Positions 1-9,428 of a DNA stretch of 31,489 nucleotides are shown piece by piece. Origin of the DNA: Isotricha intestinalis (Eukaryota > Ciliophora > Litostomatea > Vestibuliferida > Isotrichidae). Location of the stretch: positions 1-31,489 of the forward strand of contig JAJJLU010000561.1 in assembly GCA_023807065.1 (NCBI GenBank), in the 5' to 3' direction. The notes below the pieces were generated by a model. That model was not told the DNA's origin. It made no database searches and saw only the letters and a list, made by a program, of their open reading frames with translations. How positions within the stretch are numbered: position 1 is the stretch's first letter; every line of letters begins with the position of its first letter. The translations under genes and the position numbers were made by a program.

Positions 1-1647
1 ATAGGTTCAGGAGCTCAAAAAACAGTATATATTGCATATGATTCAGATGAAGGAAGAGAAGTTGCTTGGAATGCAATTAATTTAAATGTAAATATATCTA
101 ATAATGAAGATACTTTAAAAACAATAAAAAATGAAATTGAAATTTTAAAATTAGTTCATCATCCAAATATATTAAGTTTCATTTATGGTTTTTATTTACA
201 AGAAAAAAAAGAAATTGTTATTATTACAGAATTAATTAATGGAGGGTCTTTAAAAGCATATTTAAATATATATAAATATCCAAGATTAAGAGTAATTAAA
301 TTATGGTGTCAAGAAATATTAAAAGGATTAAAGTATTTACATGAATTTAATCCTCCTATTATTCATAGAGATATTAAATGTGATAATATATTAATAAATA
401 AAGCAACTGGAGAAGTTAAAATTGGTGATTTAGGTTTTTCAAGAATGTTAAAAACTTCAGAATATGCTAAAACTTTTTCAGGAACTGTTGAATTTTGTTC
501 CCCTGAAGTTTATCAAGGAAAATATACTGTTAAAGCAGATATATATTCTTTTGGAATGACAATGCTTGAAATGGTTACTAGAGAAAAACCCTATAAAGAA
601 TGTGATGGAAATATTTTATTAATTTGTGATAAAGTTGTTAAGAAAATTTATCCTTTATGTATGAATAAAATTAGAAATGAAAAATTAAAAAATTTTATTA
701 AACAATGTTTTAAATGTGAAAATGAAAGACCTTCTGCTAATGATTTATTACAAAATGAGTTTTTAAATGATTTAGAAAGTGATGAAAATAATTATCCTGC
801 TTTAGCTTATCCTTTAATTAAAAATGAAAGTGACGATGGGAATAAGAATAATTTTACTAATATAAATAATAAAATTTCAATTATGAATAATCCTTTTATT
901 AGATTAAATAATAATAATAATTTAAATGGTGGTTTTATAAATAATAATAGTAATAATAATACAACAAGTAATAATCTAAACAACAACGACAATGGAAATA
1001 CTAGTATTTTAGAAAAGAAAAAAAGTAATGAAAATGAAAATAAACAAAAAATATTAAAGGTTAATACTGGAATTAATAAAGAAGTAACTGAAAAAGATAA
1101 AAAAGATAATAATAAACAAGTAGGATCCCCAATTATAAATTTTGCAAAAAGTACAACAAATGTTGTTCCTAATATAAATAATAATGGAAATGAAATTTGT
1201 ATTAAACTAGATGAGGATGAAAAAAGCAATGAAAATATTGCAAAAATTGTGTTAATGAAAAAAAATAAAGGAAAAACTTTAAAAATAAAATTTGATTTTA
1301 TATTTAATACAGATACTATTGAAGGAGTTACTAATGAATTACAAAGAGTTATTTCTTTATCTGAAAAAGAAAGAAAAGATTTTGAAAATAAATTAAGTAA
1401 TTTATTAGAAAATTTAAAAAATACAATTGTATTACAAAAAGAACTTGAATTACATAGAAAAGACATTGAAGATGATTATTCTAAATTTAAAGAAGAATAT
1501 GATAAATGTATTAAAGAAGCAGAAAATCTACTTTCTAATTATAAAGGAATTATTAATAAAGAAATGCAAAATATAAAACCTAATGAATTAGAAGAATTCG
1601 AAAAAAAAATTGCTGTTTTGGAAGATTTTGTTAAAGAAAATAATTGA
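1..1647 (+). CDS. WNK-type serine/threonine protein kinase, 5' end missing
   Basis: The reading frame is open from base 1, so the start lies outside the window; 548 residues are visible and the stop is TGA. The kinase domain covers about residues 1-255 (numbering from base 1). The glycine loop G2-S-G4 is followed by K7 in the QKTVY strand, where WNK kinases carry their unusual ATP-binding lysine. The usual beta-3 lysine is absent: the motif is VAWN, with N24 where mammalian WNKs have Cys. The catalytic loop is HRDIKCDN (D124) and the metal-binding motif is DLG (D143), a WNK-like variant of DFG. The activation segment reads KTFSGTVEF, then SPE. After an Asn-rich linker (about 285-420), residues 427-465 (KIKFDFIF, then DTIEGV) resemble the PF2/OSR1-C-like autoinhibitory domain of WNKs. 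A coiled coil ends the protein. WNKs are known chloride- and osmo-sensing kinases; substrates here are unknown. Confidence 0.9.
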   Translation: MGSGAQKTVYIAYDSDEGREVAWNAINLNVNISNNEDTLKTIKNEIEILKLVHHPNILSFIYGFYLQEKKEIVIITELINGGSLKAYLNIYKYPRLRVIKLWCQEILKGLKYLHEFNPPIIHRDIKCDNILINKATGEVKIGDLGFSRMLKTSEYAKTFSGTVEFCSPEVYQGKYTVKADIYSFGMTMLEMVTREKPYKECDGNILLICDKVVKKIYPLCMNKIRNEKLKNFIKQCFKCENERPSANDLLQNEFLNDLESDENNYPALAYPLIKNESDDGNKNNFTNINNKISIMNNPFIRLNNNNNLNGGFINNNSNNNTTSNNLNNNDNGNTSILEKKKSNENENKQKILKVNTGINKEVTEKDKKDNNKQVGSPIINFAKSTTNVVPNINNNGNEICIKLDEDEKSNENIAKIVLMKKNKGKTLKIKFDFIFNTDTIEGVTNELQRVISLSEKERKDFENKLSNLLENLKNTIVLQKELELHRKDIEDDYSKFKEEYDKCIKEAENLLSNYKGIINKEMQNIKPNELEEFEKKIAVLEDFVKENN

Positions 1648-1796
1648 TTTTTTATAATTTTCATTCATTCTTTATAGTTTCAATATATTATATATATTAA
1701 TTGCATATTTATAGATGTAAATCTATGAAAAAATTTTTTATTCATTTTATAAATAAATAATATGAAATAATTAATTATTAAACAAAAAAAAAATAA

Positions 1797-2694
1797 ATGT
1801 GGAATTCAGTAGAAGAAATTAAAGTAAGTATTAATAATAATTTTTAATTTATTAAAATGATATTAGAATTTAAATGGTACTTATTTATTTTCTAAAAACA
1901 ATAATCCAAAAGATGAAATGTCAATTATAATAAATCATATAAGAAACAGAAAATATAAAAATAAATTAAATAAATTTAAATCTTTACAATCAAATAATTC
2001 AATAGATTCAAAAAGAAAAAAAAATATATCAATCTCACTTAATAATTCCCTTGGACCAAAACAATTTGGGAAAAGTTTTTTACAACCTAATTTCTTATTT
2101 TCAAATGAAAATAAAATTTTAGATGAAATAACAAAAGTAGATGTTAATGAAGTTTTAATTGGTCAAAGAAGACCTAGTGATTTATCAAATTCTAAAAAGA
2201 AAAAAAGAGTTTATTCTTCAATTAGAAATTATAATGATTTTACTAAAATTATTAAACCATCTTATTATATTAGATCTACTTCTAATTCTTTAAATAACTC
2301 TTTATCTGAATTAAAATATTTGAAAAAAGAATTAAATAAAAATTCAAAATTTAAAACAAAAAATAAATTAAAGATTTTCAAAGTTGAAAGTGAATATAGA
2401 AGTGTCATTGATGAAAATAAAAAAAATATAATTAAAAGAAATGATAAAAAATTTAATCCTTATTTAAATTCTGAAAATTTTATTTCATTAACAAATAATA
2501 ATAGTAAAAGAGATAATAATTTTAGAAAAAGTTTAAATAACGAAAAAAGAAAATTAAATTTGACAACAACAAACTTAAAAATAAATACTAGTAAAGGAAT
2601 ATTAGAAAAATTAAAAAGACCAAATAATATTAAATATAGATTTCCAAAAAATGAAATTGAAAAATATAGCAACGGATTTTTAATATCATCTTAA
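1797..2694 (+). CDS. Unknown basic protein, two exons with a 43-nt intron
   Basis: I do not recognise the family. The obvious ATG is at 1918, but the frame is open upstream to an acceptor (ATATTAG, ending 1866). A matching donor (GTAAGT at 1824) follows a nine-codon exon starting at ATG 1797. Splicing 1824..1866 keeps phase 0 and gives 284 residues beginning MWNSVEEIK and running through NLNGTYLFSKNNNPKDE into the long exon. The protein is rich in Lys, Asn and Ser, has no membrane segment, and looks mostly disordered; a possibly structured stretch lies near IGQRRPSDLSNSKKKKR. It lies 149 nt downstream of the kinase gene on the same strand and converges on the next gene. The coding region is clear; the first exon is inferred from splice signals and phase. 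Confidence 0.72.
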
Positions 2695-2886
2695 TTTTTT
2701 ATTTTTTATTTATTATATTTAAGACATTTATGATTTTATATATAAAATAGAATAATTTCTTTGATTTTTGAAATTTTTAATTTTATTAATAATTATTGTC
2801 TTTGATATTTTTTACATTTTTTTTCTTTATTAATTCTCCTTTCATATTCAATTTTTCTTATATTTTATTGACTTTTAACTCATTGT

Positions 2887-4242
2887 TCAATCTATTTTTT
2901 CTTTTCCCTTCAATGAACTTTTTGTTGGAAATTGCATTGTATCCATACAAATATTTCTTTGATTACCAAACCAAATTTGTTTATTAAAAAAAATATTTGG
3001 TTGAGATAATGATTTATTTATTTGTTTATCTTGTTTTATTTTTGAAATGAAAGGAATTATTTTAAAACTTTTTTCTTCATTTATATTTTGTAATTTATTA
3101 ATTTTTTCATTTCGACTAATTTTAAATTGCTTTAATCTATCATCTAATTCTTGTTTTTCTAATTGTTCAATATATAATTTTTTCTTTGATATTGTTTCAT
3201 TTTCTCCTGCATTTTGTTTTAATACTTTCCATTTATCAATATTATTTTTCATTTCAAAATTATCTTGATATCGATTATAATTATTATCAAAAGTTATTAT
3301 ATCATATCCTCTTTTATCTATTTCAATATATTTTCTATAATCACAATAATTAATATTTTTTTTCTTTTGAATTTTATAATTTTGTTCATCTTTTAAGTGA
3401 TAATAATCTTCAAATTGAGTTTTAATTTTATATTTTCTTAATTTATTTGATTTTTCTTCATCTTTTTTTTTTAAAGTTAAGGTATCATAAACTTTCATAT
3501 TAATTGGATTATATAATTGACCTCTGAAAGGAACCTTACTTTCTTTATTTACACTTTTATTTTTTATTTTATCATCAATTATATTTAATTCTTCATTATA
3601 AAATCTATTATTAATGAAATCATAATCTTTGGTATTATTTAATTTATTTAAGCAAGTTATTTTTGCAAAATCTTTGTCAATTTTTTGTTTTTCTTCATCA
3701 AATAATTTATATTTATTATTTATAATATTATAATCTTTATTTAAATATGATTTTGTTAAAATAGGTTTTTGTTTTATTTCACATTCTTTATATTTTGGTC
3801 TTTGGTTTGGATGAATAGGGTTATGCTTATTTAAAGATATATTTGAAATTATATTATAGGGTACATTTGTATCTGGAGGAACATTTCTTTGTTTTTTTTC
3901 TTTTATTTCTTCAATATAATTTAAATCTTTTAATTTATTCTCTAAATTGATAATATGAAAAGTTTGTTCATATTTTAATTGTCTATCTAAATTTTTAGCT
4001 AAAGTATTTTTTAAATTAATATCTTCTTTTTTTCTTATTTCATTTTCTTTATTATTATCAGTATATTTTTGAATAATTGGATTAAAATCATTATCTTTCA
4101 GTAAAACCTGTTTATTAGTTATATAATCTGGCTTTCGATTAAATTGCCATTCTAAAGTTTTTTTATTATATTCATAATTTTTTAAAATATTTGCCCAACT
4201 TTGATCACCATTAAGTTTAATAGGAAAATTTTCTTTGTACAT
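2887..4242 (-). CDS. Unknown Lys/Asn-rich protein with recurring YNII-N motifs
   Basis: An intact 451-residue frame with TGA stop and no recognisable enzyme domain, signal peptide or membrane segment. It is hydrophilic and probably elongated or helical (charged stretches near 65-115 and 375-410). A short motif recurs: VPYNIISN (128-134), YNIINNKY (171-178), YDFINNRFY (207-215) and a weaker GYDIITFDNNY near 308. Each is followed by a charged segment, which suggests a repeated structural unit. The N-terminus (residues 1-60, with SWANILKNYEY and FNPIIQKY) is less repetitive and may be a conserved head. Repeats of this kind occur in ciliary and cytoskeletal proteins of protists, but that is only a guess. 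Its start codon is 214 bp from that of the divergent DUF229-like gene. Confidence 0.75.
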   Translation of the reverse strand: MYKENFPIKLNGDQSWANILKNYEYNKKTLEWQFNRKPDYITNKQVLLKDNDFNPIIQKYTDNNKENEIRKKEDINLKNTLAKNLDRQLKYEQTFHIINLENKLKDLNYIEEIKEKKQRNVPPDTNVPYNIISNISLNKHNPIHPNQRPKYKECEIKQKPILTKSYLNKDYNIINNKYKLFDEEKQKIDKDFAKITCLNKLNNTKDYDFINNRFYNEELNIIDDKIKNKSVNKESKVPFRGQLYNPINMKVYDTLTLKKKDEEKSNKLRKYKIKTQFEDYYHLKDEQNYKIQKKKNINYCDYRKYIEIDKRGYDIITFDNNYNRYQDNFEMKNNIDKWKVLKQNAGENETISKKKLYIEQLEKQELDDRLKQFKISRNEKINKLQNINEEKSFKIIPFISKIKQDKQINKSLSQPNIFFNKQIWFGNQRNICMDTMQFPTKSSLKGKEKID

Positions 4243-4456
4243 TTATTAATAAAATTAAAATTTATTTTTTGAAAAAAAATAAAAAACTAAAAATTATAAT
4301 AAATAATTTTATTCTTTAATTAAATAAAAATGTGAAATAATATAAATATCTTTCCCAATCAAATATTTTAATCTTTTTTTAACATATCTTGGAACAATTA
4401 TAAATAATATTTTATCATTAATATTTCTTTATTAAAATATAAATTTAATTTTAGTT

Positions 4457-6394
4457 ATGGAATCTCAAAAACCACAAACACTTAAACAATTAGAAAATAA
4501 TTTTCCTAAAATTTTTATATGTTACAACATAATCCTAACTTTTGTAATATCATTAGCATTTTATAAACAAAGTTTAGAAGGATGTAGTGGAGCAGAATAT
4601 GAATGTTTAAAAGGAAAAAATTTAGAATTTTTATATCAAAAAAAAAATCAATGTTTTTATTCTGCTTTTGTAATTTCTATTTTAATTCTATTGTCTATAC
4701 ATAAAGTAATTTCTTTTTTTACTTTAATTCCAATTTTTTTGATTTATCCTATTTTATTCCTTTTTAATCAAGGTTATGACTTTAATCTTCATGGATCTTA
4801 TAATACTTTAGGATTTATTGTTATTATTATTATTACAATTTCAATATTAGAAATATCTTTTTTAATTTATAAATTATTAAAAAAAAAGATGTATAAACAA
4901 TTAATTATTGTTTGTATAATAATTTTAACCCCTTTTTTCTTATTTCTAATTTTTGGTTTTTTAAGTTGTAAAAATTGGACAAAAGGAATAGGAGATATTC
5001 AAATAATAAATAATAAAGAAAAAGATGCTTGTCACATAAGAGAACCAAAATTTTGTACAATAAATATATTTGATAGATGGTTTGATTTGAGTAGATTTAT
5101 GACATGTGAAAATAAAGCAAATGACAGAAAAATTTTAGAAACATTTGCTAAAAATGTTAAAGATAAAAATTATTCTATTTTTGTATATCCTGATACAAGA
5201 AAATATAATTTTGAAAACGATAGTCAAGTTGGAATTTTTCATTTTAAAGTGTTAAATGAAATTGAAAGTTTAAATCTAACAAAGGATAAAAATCCAGAAG
5301 TTATTGTTGAATTTGATAAAAATAATAAAGGAATAATAAAAATAAATATTACTCCAAATGAAACTTTAAAAAAAATAAGAAGAGAAAAAGCAAAGAATCA
5401 CAAAGTTAAATTTGAAAATATATTATTTATATATATAGATGCATTATCAAGAAATCATTTTAAAAGAAAATTACCAAAAACAACAAAATTTTTAGAAAAA
5501 TATCTTCCAGTGAAAAATCAAAAAATAAAAGTATTTCAATTTATGAAATATTCATCATTTAAGGGAACAACACAAGAAAATGTAATACCAATGTTTTTTG
5601 GAAATTCTTTAGAATCTGAATCAGGTGTTTCAATAATAAAGTATTTAAAAGAATATGGCTATATAACTTCAGGGACAAGAAATATATGTCATAAAAATCA
5701 ATTTGATTTACAAGGTTATAAAACTAAAAATATACATTTTGAATCATATGATCATGAAAACGTTGCTATGATGTGTGATCCTAATTTTTCAACACCAAAT
5801 TTTCCTTTTTCTATCTTGAAAGGTATTTATTCATTTTTTAGAAGATGTTTATATGGAAGAGATACTTTTGAATATATATTTGATTATTCTATGAAATTTT
5901 GGGAAGCTTATAAAAATGAAAGAAAATTTTCTTTTATTTCTTTTATTGATGCTCATGAAGGTACAATGGAAGCTGTTCAATATATGGATACTTATTTTTA
6001 TAATTATTTAAATAATTTTATTCATAAATATTATGATAATAATACTGTGATTTTTATTGCTAGTGATCATGGAGAAAATATGGTTAGTATTCATGATTTT
6101 ATTTATAGTGAAGATTTTCAATATGAAAAAACTTTAGGAACTTTTTTTTTATTATTTCCTAGTGATAATGATGATTTATATGAGAATAATTTGAATAATA
6201 ATCAACAAGTTTTTATCACTCCTTATGATATTCATGATTCTATTATTGATTTTATTAATGGAGATGTTGATTATTTTTCTAAAAAAGGTATTTCTGTTAT
6301 TAGAACTATGAATGGTTTAAAAAGAACTTGTGAAAATTATAAAGATGATTTTGATGATTTGAAAAAATATTGCTCTTGTATTAATTATAAATAA
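4457..6394 (+). CDS. DUF229-type alkaline-phosphatase-fold membrane protein
   Basis: A 645-residue polytopic protein ending in TAA. Five hydrophobic helices lie at about 18-36, 67-82, 85-103, 118-140 and 147-169, followed by a large domain that is probably lumenal or extracellular. That domain carries the hallmarks of the sulfatase/alkaline-phosphatase superfamily as seen in DUF229: ILFIYIDALSRNHFKRKLPKT (metal ligand D328), then KGTTQENVIPMFFG (369-382), with T371 or T372 in the place of the nucleophile region, then FIDAHEGTM (D498, H500), ASDHGEN (D537, H538) and a late PYDIHDSIIDF. A Cys pair closes the protein (CSC near the end). Known relatives are membrane or secreted hydrolases and phosphotransferases, mostly of unknown substrate; an ethanolamine-phosphate transferase or sulfatase is possible. 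Codon endings change from A to T in the second half (near 5760-5830). Confidence 0.85.
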   Translation: MESQKPQTLKQLENNFPKIFICYNIILTFVISLAFYKQSLEGCSGAEYECLKGKNLEFLYQKKNQCFYSAFVISILILLSIHKVISFFTLIPIFLIYPILFLFNQGYDFNLHGSYNTLGFIVIIIITISILEISFLIYKLLKKKMYKQLIIVCIIILTPFFLFLIFGFLSCKNWTKGIGDIQIINNKEKDACHIREPKFCTINIFDRWFDLSRFMTCENKANDRKILETFAKNVKDKNYSIFVYPDTRKYNFENDSQVGIFHFKVLNEIESLNLTKDKNPEVIVEFDKNNKGIIKINITPNETLKKIRREKAKNHKVKFENILFIYIDALSRNHFKRKLPKTTKFLEKYLPVKNQKIKVFQFMKYSSFKGTTQENVIPMFFGNSLESESGVSIIKYLKEYGYITSGTRNICHKNQFDLQGYKTKNIHFESYDHENVAMMCDPNFSTPNFPFSILKGIYSFFRRCLYGRDTFEYIFDYSMKFWEAYKNERKFSFISFIDAHEGTMEAVQYMDTYFYNYLNNFIHKYYDNNTVIFIASDHGENMVSIHDFIYSEDFQYEKTLGTFFLLFPSDNDDLYENNLNNNQQVFITPYDIHDSIIDFINGDVDYFSKKGISVIRTMNGLKRTCENYKDDFDDLKKYCSCINYK

Positions 6395-6600
6395 AATACA
6401 TTATTTTTTATATTTTTTAAAATATTAAATCAAGTTTATAAGTTATATAATTGATATTTATTTTTTTGTTTTTTGAAATCAGAAATAAATAAATTTCGTT
6501 TTAATATAAAATTAGATTTATCAAATCCAATTAATTTAAATATGTTTACAAATAATTATTATATTGACATACAATATATAACAATGCCTTAAAAACATTA

Positions 6601-7080
6601 TTAAAAAATTAGACATTTACATGAAACGCTCTTTTTAGGTATATCTCTTGTAGTATTTAAAAAATTATATCTTTTATAACTTTCAACTTCAACAACTGTA
6701 ATTAATAATTTATCATCAAAATTAACATGTCTAACTTGTTTTTTATTTATATTTTTTGAACTAAAATGTCCTAAACTTTTCCCACTAATTCCACTTAATG
6801 CGCTTTCATTTAATTTTTCTTTTTCTTTTTCTTTCTCTTCTTTTTTAATATTATTATAAACATCATTATCAAAAGTTAATTTTTTATTCTCTTTTTTTGG
6901 AGAAGCTTTTAATTTTTTAAAAGAAGATGAATTTAATTTTGGTCTTTTCCTATCATTTTGAGTTGTTTTTGGAGAATATGAATGTTTTATTGGATTTAAT
7001 TCTAATTCATTTCCTTCTTTTTGATATTTTCTATTATTATTAGAACGGGATGTTTTGGGAGAATCTAATAAAGTTGACAT
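6601..7080 (-). CDS. Small PP1-docking, CaaX-ended regulatory protein (putative)
   Basis: A 159-residue hydrophilic protein, stop TAA. The first two thirds look disordered and carry several SP sites (DSPKTS, SYSPKTT, ASPKKE) and an acidic/basic KEEKEKEKEK run. The last 50 residues differ: RHVNFDD, then ITVVEVESYKRYN. The R-x-V-x-F core matches the RVxF motif that docks on protein phosphatase 1, and the hydrophobic ITVV that follows fits the Phi-Phi extension seen in known PP1 regulators. The protein ends in CKCLIF; the last four residues, C-L-I-F, form a CaaX box, normally prenylated (geranylgeranyl or farnesyl), and the nearby second Cys could be palmitoylated. I infer a membrane-tethered phosphatase regulator. 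The motifs are visible; the function is not proven. Confidence 0.7.
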   Translation of the reverse strand: MSTLLDSPKTSRSNNNRKYQKEGNELELNPIKHSYSPKTTQNDRKRPKLNSSSFKKLKASPKKENKKLTFDNDVYNNIKKEEKEKEKEKLNESALSGISGKSLGHFSSKNINKKQVRHVNFDDKLLITVVEVESYKRYNFLNTTRDIPKKSVSCKCLIF

Positions 7081-8112
7081 TAAATCTTTTTATTTATTTT
7101 TTTTATAAAATATTCAAATTCAAAAGTATTTTTTTCAAAGTTAATAATTATAATTTAAAATCTAATTATATAAGTTAACTTAAATTAAATAAAATATATT
7201 ATTGATACATTATTAATTGAGTTTTTAATTATTGAAAAATAAAGGAAATTCATTTAAATTTTGAAAATCATAATTAAACTAAAATAAGTGTGTTTTACAT
7301 TATTTATATTATTATTATATTTATAAAAAATTGAAAAAATTTGAATACATACTTTTTATTTATAATAATTATATTTTTTGAATCGATTTTAATTGTTTTA
7401 TAAAATAAGAAACTTAAATTATAATAGAAAACAGATTCTTTTTAAATAAATTACTTATATATTTTATTTGAAATTATATTTATTATTTTAATGTAATAAT
7501 TTGAAATTTATTAAATTTTTTCTTTAATATCTTTATTAAAATAAATTTGGAATAAGAAAAGAATTTAAATAAATCTAAAATGTCTTACTTTTAATATAAT
7601 CTGTATGATTTAAATCTTTTATTATTTTTATTTCTACTATTTCTTCATATGTTGTTTTAATAAGAGAAAAATATTGTAATTTATAATTTTTCTTTATTTT
7701 TTCTATATTTAATTTAAATTATTTTAATTGATGTATTATATTTAATTTCTTTTTTTTCGCCAAAAGGAGAAAAAATGCGTATTTTTATTTTTTTTAATAA
7801 TAATGACCAAAATTGTTATAATTAATTTACTTGTTCAATTATAATAATTTCTTCCTTCATTAACCTTAGAACTATAATGATATTGTTACTCTTTTTTTTA
7901 CTTAAGAAGGAGATAGACTTTATATATAAAAAGAAAAACTTTTAAAAAGTAAATTTTAAAAAATATTGTTTTAGAATTGACTTAATTAAATAAAAATAAA
8001 TTTCAAATGACCTTAATAATAATAAAAACAATTTTTTTTCCTTTTTTTTTATAAATCAAAAATAAAAAAAATTTATAAACTAATATTAAAAAACTTAAAA
8101 AAACTTAAAAAA
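7081..8112. other. Intergenic region between two divergent genes, 1.03 kb
   Basis: Very AT-rich, with poly-A and poly-T runs and no tRNA or clear ORF. It should hold the promoters of the CaaX protein (leftward) and the MYB gene (rightward), but I see no defined motif. On the minus strand, 7575..7860 contains coding-like fragments, listed separately. Confidence 0.5.
7575..7860 (-). CDS. Possible small spliced gene or decayed gene fragment
   Basis: On the minus strand an ATG at 7860 opens MKEEIIIIEQ and meets a GTAAAT donor. If the intron ends at an ATAAAG acceptor, the frame continues in phase as KNYKLQYFSLIKTTYEE, then EIVEIKIIKDLNHTDYIKSKTF and a TAG at 7575, giving a product of about 48 residues. 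Alternatively, the middle segment is itself coding-like (IRIFSPFGEKKEIKYNTSIK), in the same frame as the start but broken by stops, and one base removed after it would join it to the last segment. That would suit a decayed gene. The evidence is open frame plus splice-like signals only; chance is a real alternative in such AT-rich DNA. Confidence 0.2.
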
Positions 8113-9093
8113 ATGAAAAATGATAATCCCCAAATTTTAATTAATTCTCAAAATCCAAATAAAATATCAATACCAATAACAGATTCTCAAATAAATGAAT
8201 CAAATGAATCAGAAAGTAAAAAAGGAGATTTAAAATATAATTCAGGAAGATGGACAGAAGAAGAACATAAAAGATTTTTAGAAGGGATTTTAATATATGG
8301 AAATGAATGGAAAAAAGTTCAAAATGTTATTAAGACAAGATCTTCTACTCAAGCTCGTTCTCATGCACAAAAATTTTTCCTTAGAATTAAAAAAGATTTA
8401 AAGTTTCATCCTTCTGTAAATAATTATAATTTTAATTTAATTTCTGATGATAATCAAATTGGAGATAACTTTTCTATTAAGTATTTCTTTGATATTTTAA
8501 ATGAAAATGAAGAAAATAAATTTAATTTGAAGTATAGAAAATTGAATAATGAACAAAAAGAAAAAATTTGGAATTTTGTTTCTAAATTTCCAAGTAATAT
8601 TACTAAAACAAATGAGGAAAAAAATAATAAATTAACAAATAATAATATAAAAAATGATATTGAAATTGTAATAAATGAAAAAAATACAAAGAAAAAAAAT
8701 AAACAATTATTATTTAATATTGTTAAAGATTATACTATAAGAGAGAGTATTAATTCAAAAAAAAAAATAAATGACATTAAAATAAATGATCATATTAAAA
8801 AATCAGAATCTAATTCAACAAATAGTGAAAGTGATTTAATTTTTAATGGTAAAAAAAGGGAAAATGATTTCCCTGAAATAGAAGAAATACCAAAAATTAA
8901 TAGTTTTAATATTAATTTATTTGATACTAATTATGGTATTGAGTTAAATAATTGTAATAATTGTAATAATAGTAAAAAAAGCTTATTTGGAGATATAAAT
9001 GAAAATAATTTAGCTAATGAAAATAATTTAGTATTAGAGCATAATTATCCTTTTTATTCAACTGATATTGAATATAAAAATTATATATATTGA
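8113..9093 (+). CDS. SHAQKYF-class single-MYB-domain protein
   Basis: A 326-residue protein ending in TGA. Residues 45-96 form one MYB/SANT repeat: GRWTEEEHKRFLEGILIYG, then NEWKKVQNVIKTRSSTQ, then ARSHAQKFFLRIKKDL. The third helix contains SHAQKFF, the signature of the SHAQKYF class, known from plant REVEILLE/CCA1-type factors and common in ciliates, slime moulds and oomycetes; it binds DNA as a single repeat. The regularly spaced tryptophans are W47 and W66. The remainder is Asn/Lys-rich and looks disordered, with a possibly structured stretch at about 120-170 (IKYFFDILNENEENKF, then KIWNFVSKFPSN). Likely a nuclear transcription regulator; targets are unknown. It converges on the cyclin gene. 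Confidence 0.88.
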   Translation: MKNDNPQILINSQNPNKISIPITDSQINESNESESKKGDLKYNSGRWTEEEHKRFLEGILIYGNEWKKVQNVIKTRSSTQARSHAQKFFLRIKKDLKFHPSVNNYNFNLISDDNQIGDNFSIKYFFDILNENEENKFNLKYRKLNNEQKEKIWNFVSKFPSNITKTNEEKNNKLTNNNIKNDIEIVINEKNTKKKNKQLLFNIVKDYTIRESINSKKKINDIKINDHIKKSESNSTNSESDLIFNGKKRENDFPEIEEIPKINSFNINLFDTNYGIELNNCNNCNNSKKSLFGDINENNLANENNLVLEHNYPFYSTDIEYKNYIY

Positions 9094-9428
9094 AATGTAT
9101 ATAATTTAAAATCTTTTTAACATAACAAAAAGCATAAACTTTTTTTAAAAATATCATTATCACAAAGTAATATTTAAAAATTACATCATTTCTCCATAAA
9201 AGTTCTTGTAAATATTTATTAATAAATAATTTTAAAAATAAATTAAAACAATTTCAAAAAAAAAATTAAAATATTTTAACATTAATATATTTTTAATTTA
9301 AATGACTTCTAATTGAAGAAACTTTTATTTTAAAAAACAATTTTTTTACTTAAAAATAAAAAAATATACATTAATTAAATTCATTTTTTTCATAAATATT
9401 TATAATAAATTATAAAATACAAAAATTA
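9094..9428. other. Intergenic region between convergent genes, 335 bp
   Basis: The shared 3' flank of the MYB and cyclin genes. It contains only A/T-rich sequence with poly-A and poly-T runs; no ORF, RNA gene, repeat or clear hairpin was found. Confidence 0.5.

Noticed and set aside
807..1466. Long minus-strand open frame opposite the kinase gene
   Set aside because: It is a poly-hydrophobic shadow of the Lys/Asn-rich coding strand; similar shadows occur opposite the giant gene (for example 19309..19821).
2796..2987. Plus-strand hydrophobic ORF of 63 codons
   Set aside because: It overlaps the 3' end of the minus-strand gene and is rich in Phe/Leu from T-runs, the pattern of an antisense shadow. 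The minus strand there has a short open stretch (KIEYERRINKEKKCKKYQ) that might be an extra exon, but no in-phase donor was found.
7755..7785. GC-richer patch (CGCCAAAAGGAG) suggestive of a site or RNA gene
   Set aside because: Too short, no tRNA or snRNA motif around it; it reads better as part of the coding-like fragment SPFGEKKE on the minus strand.
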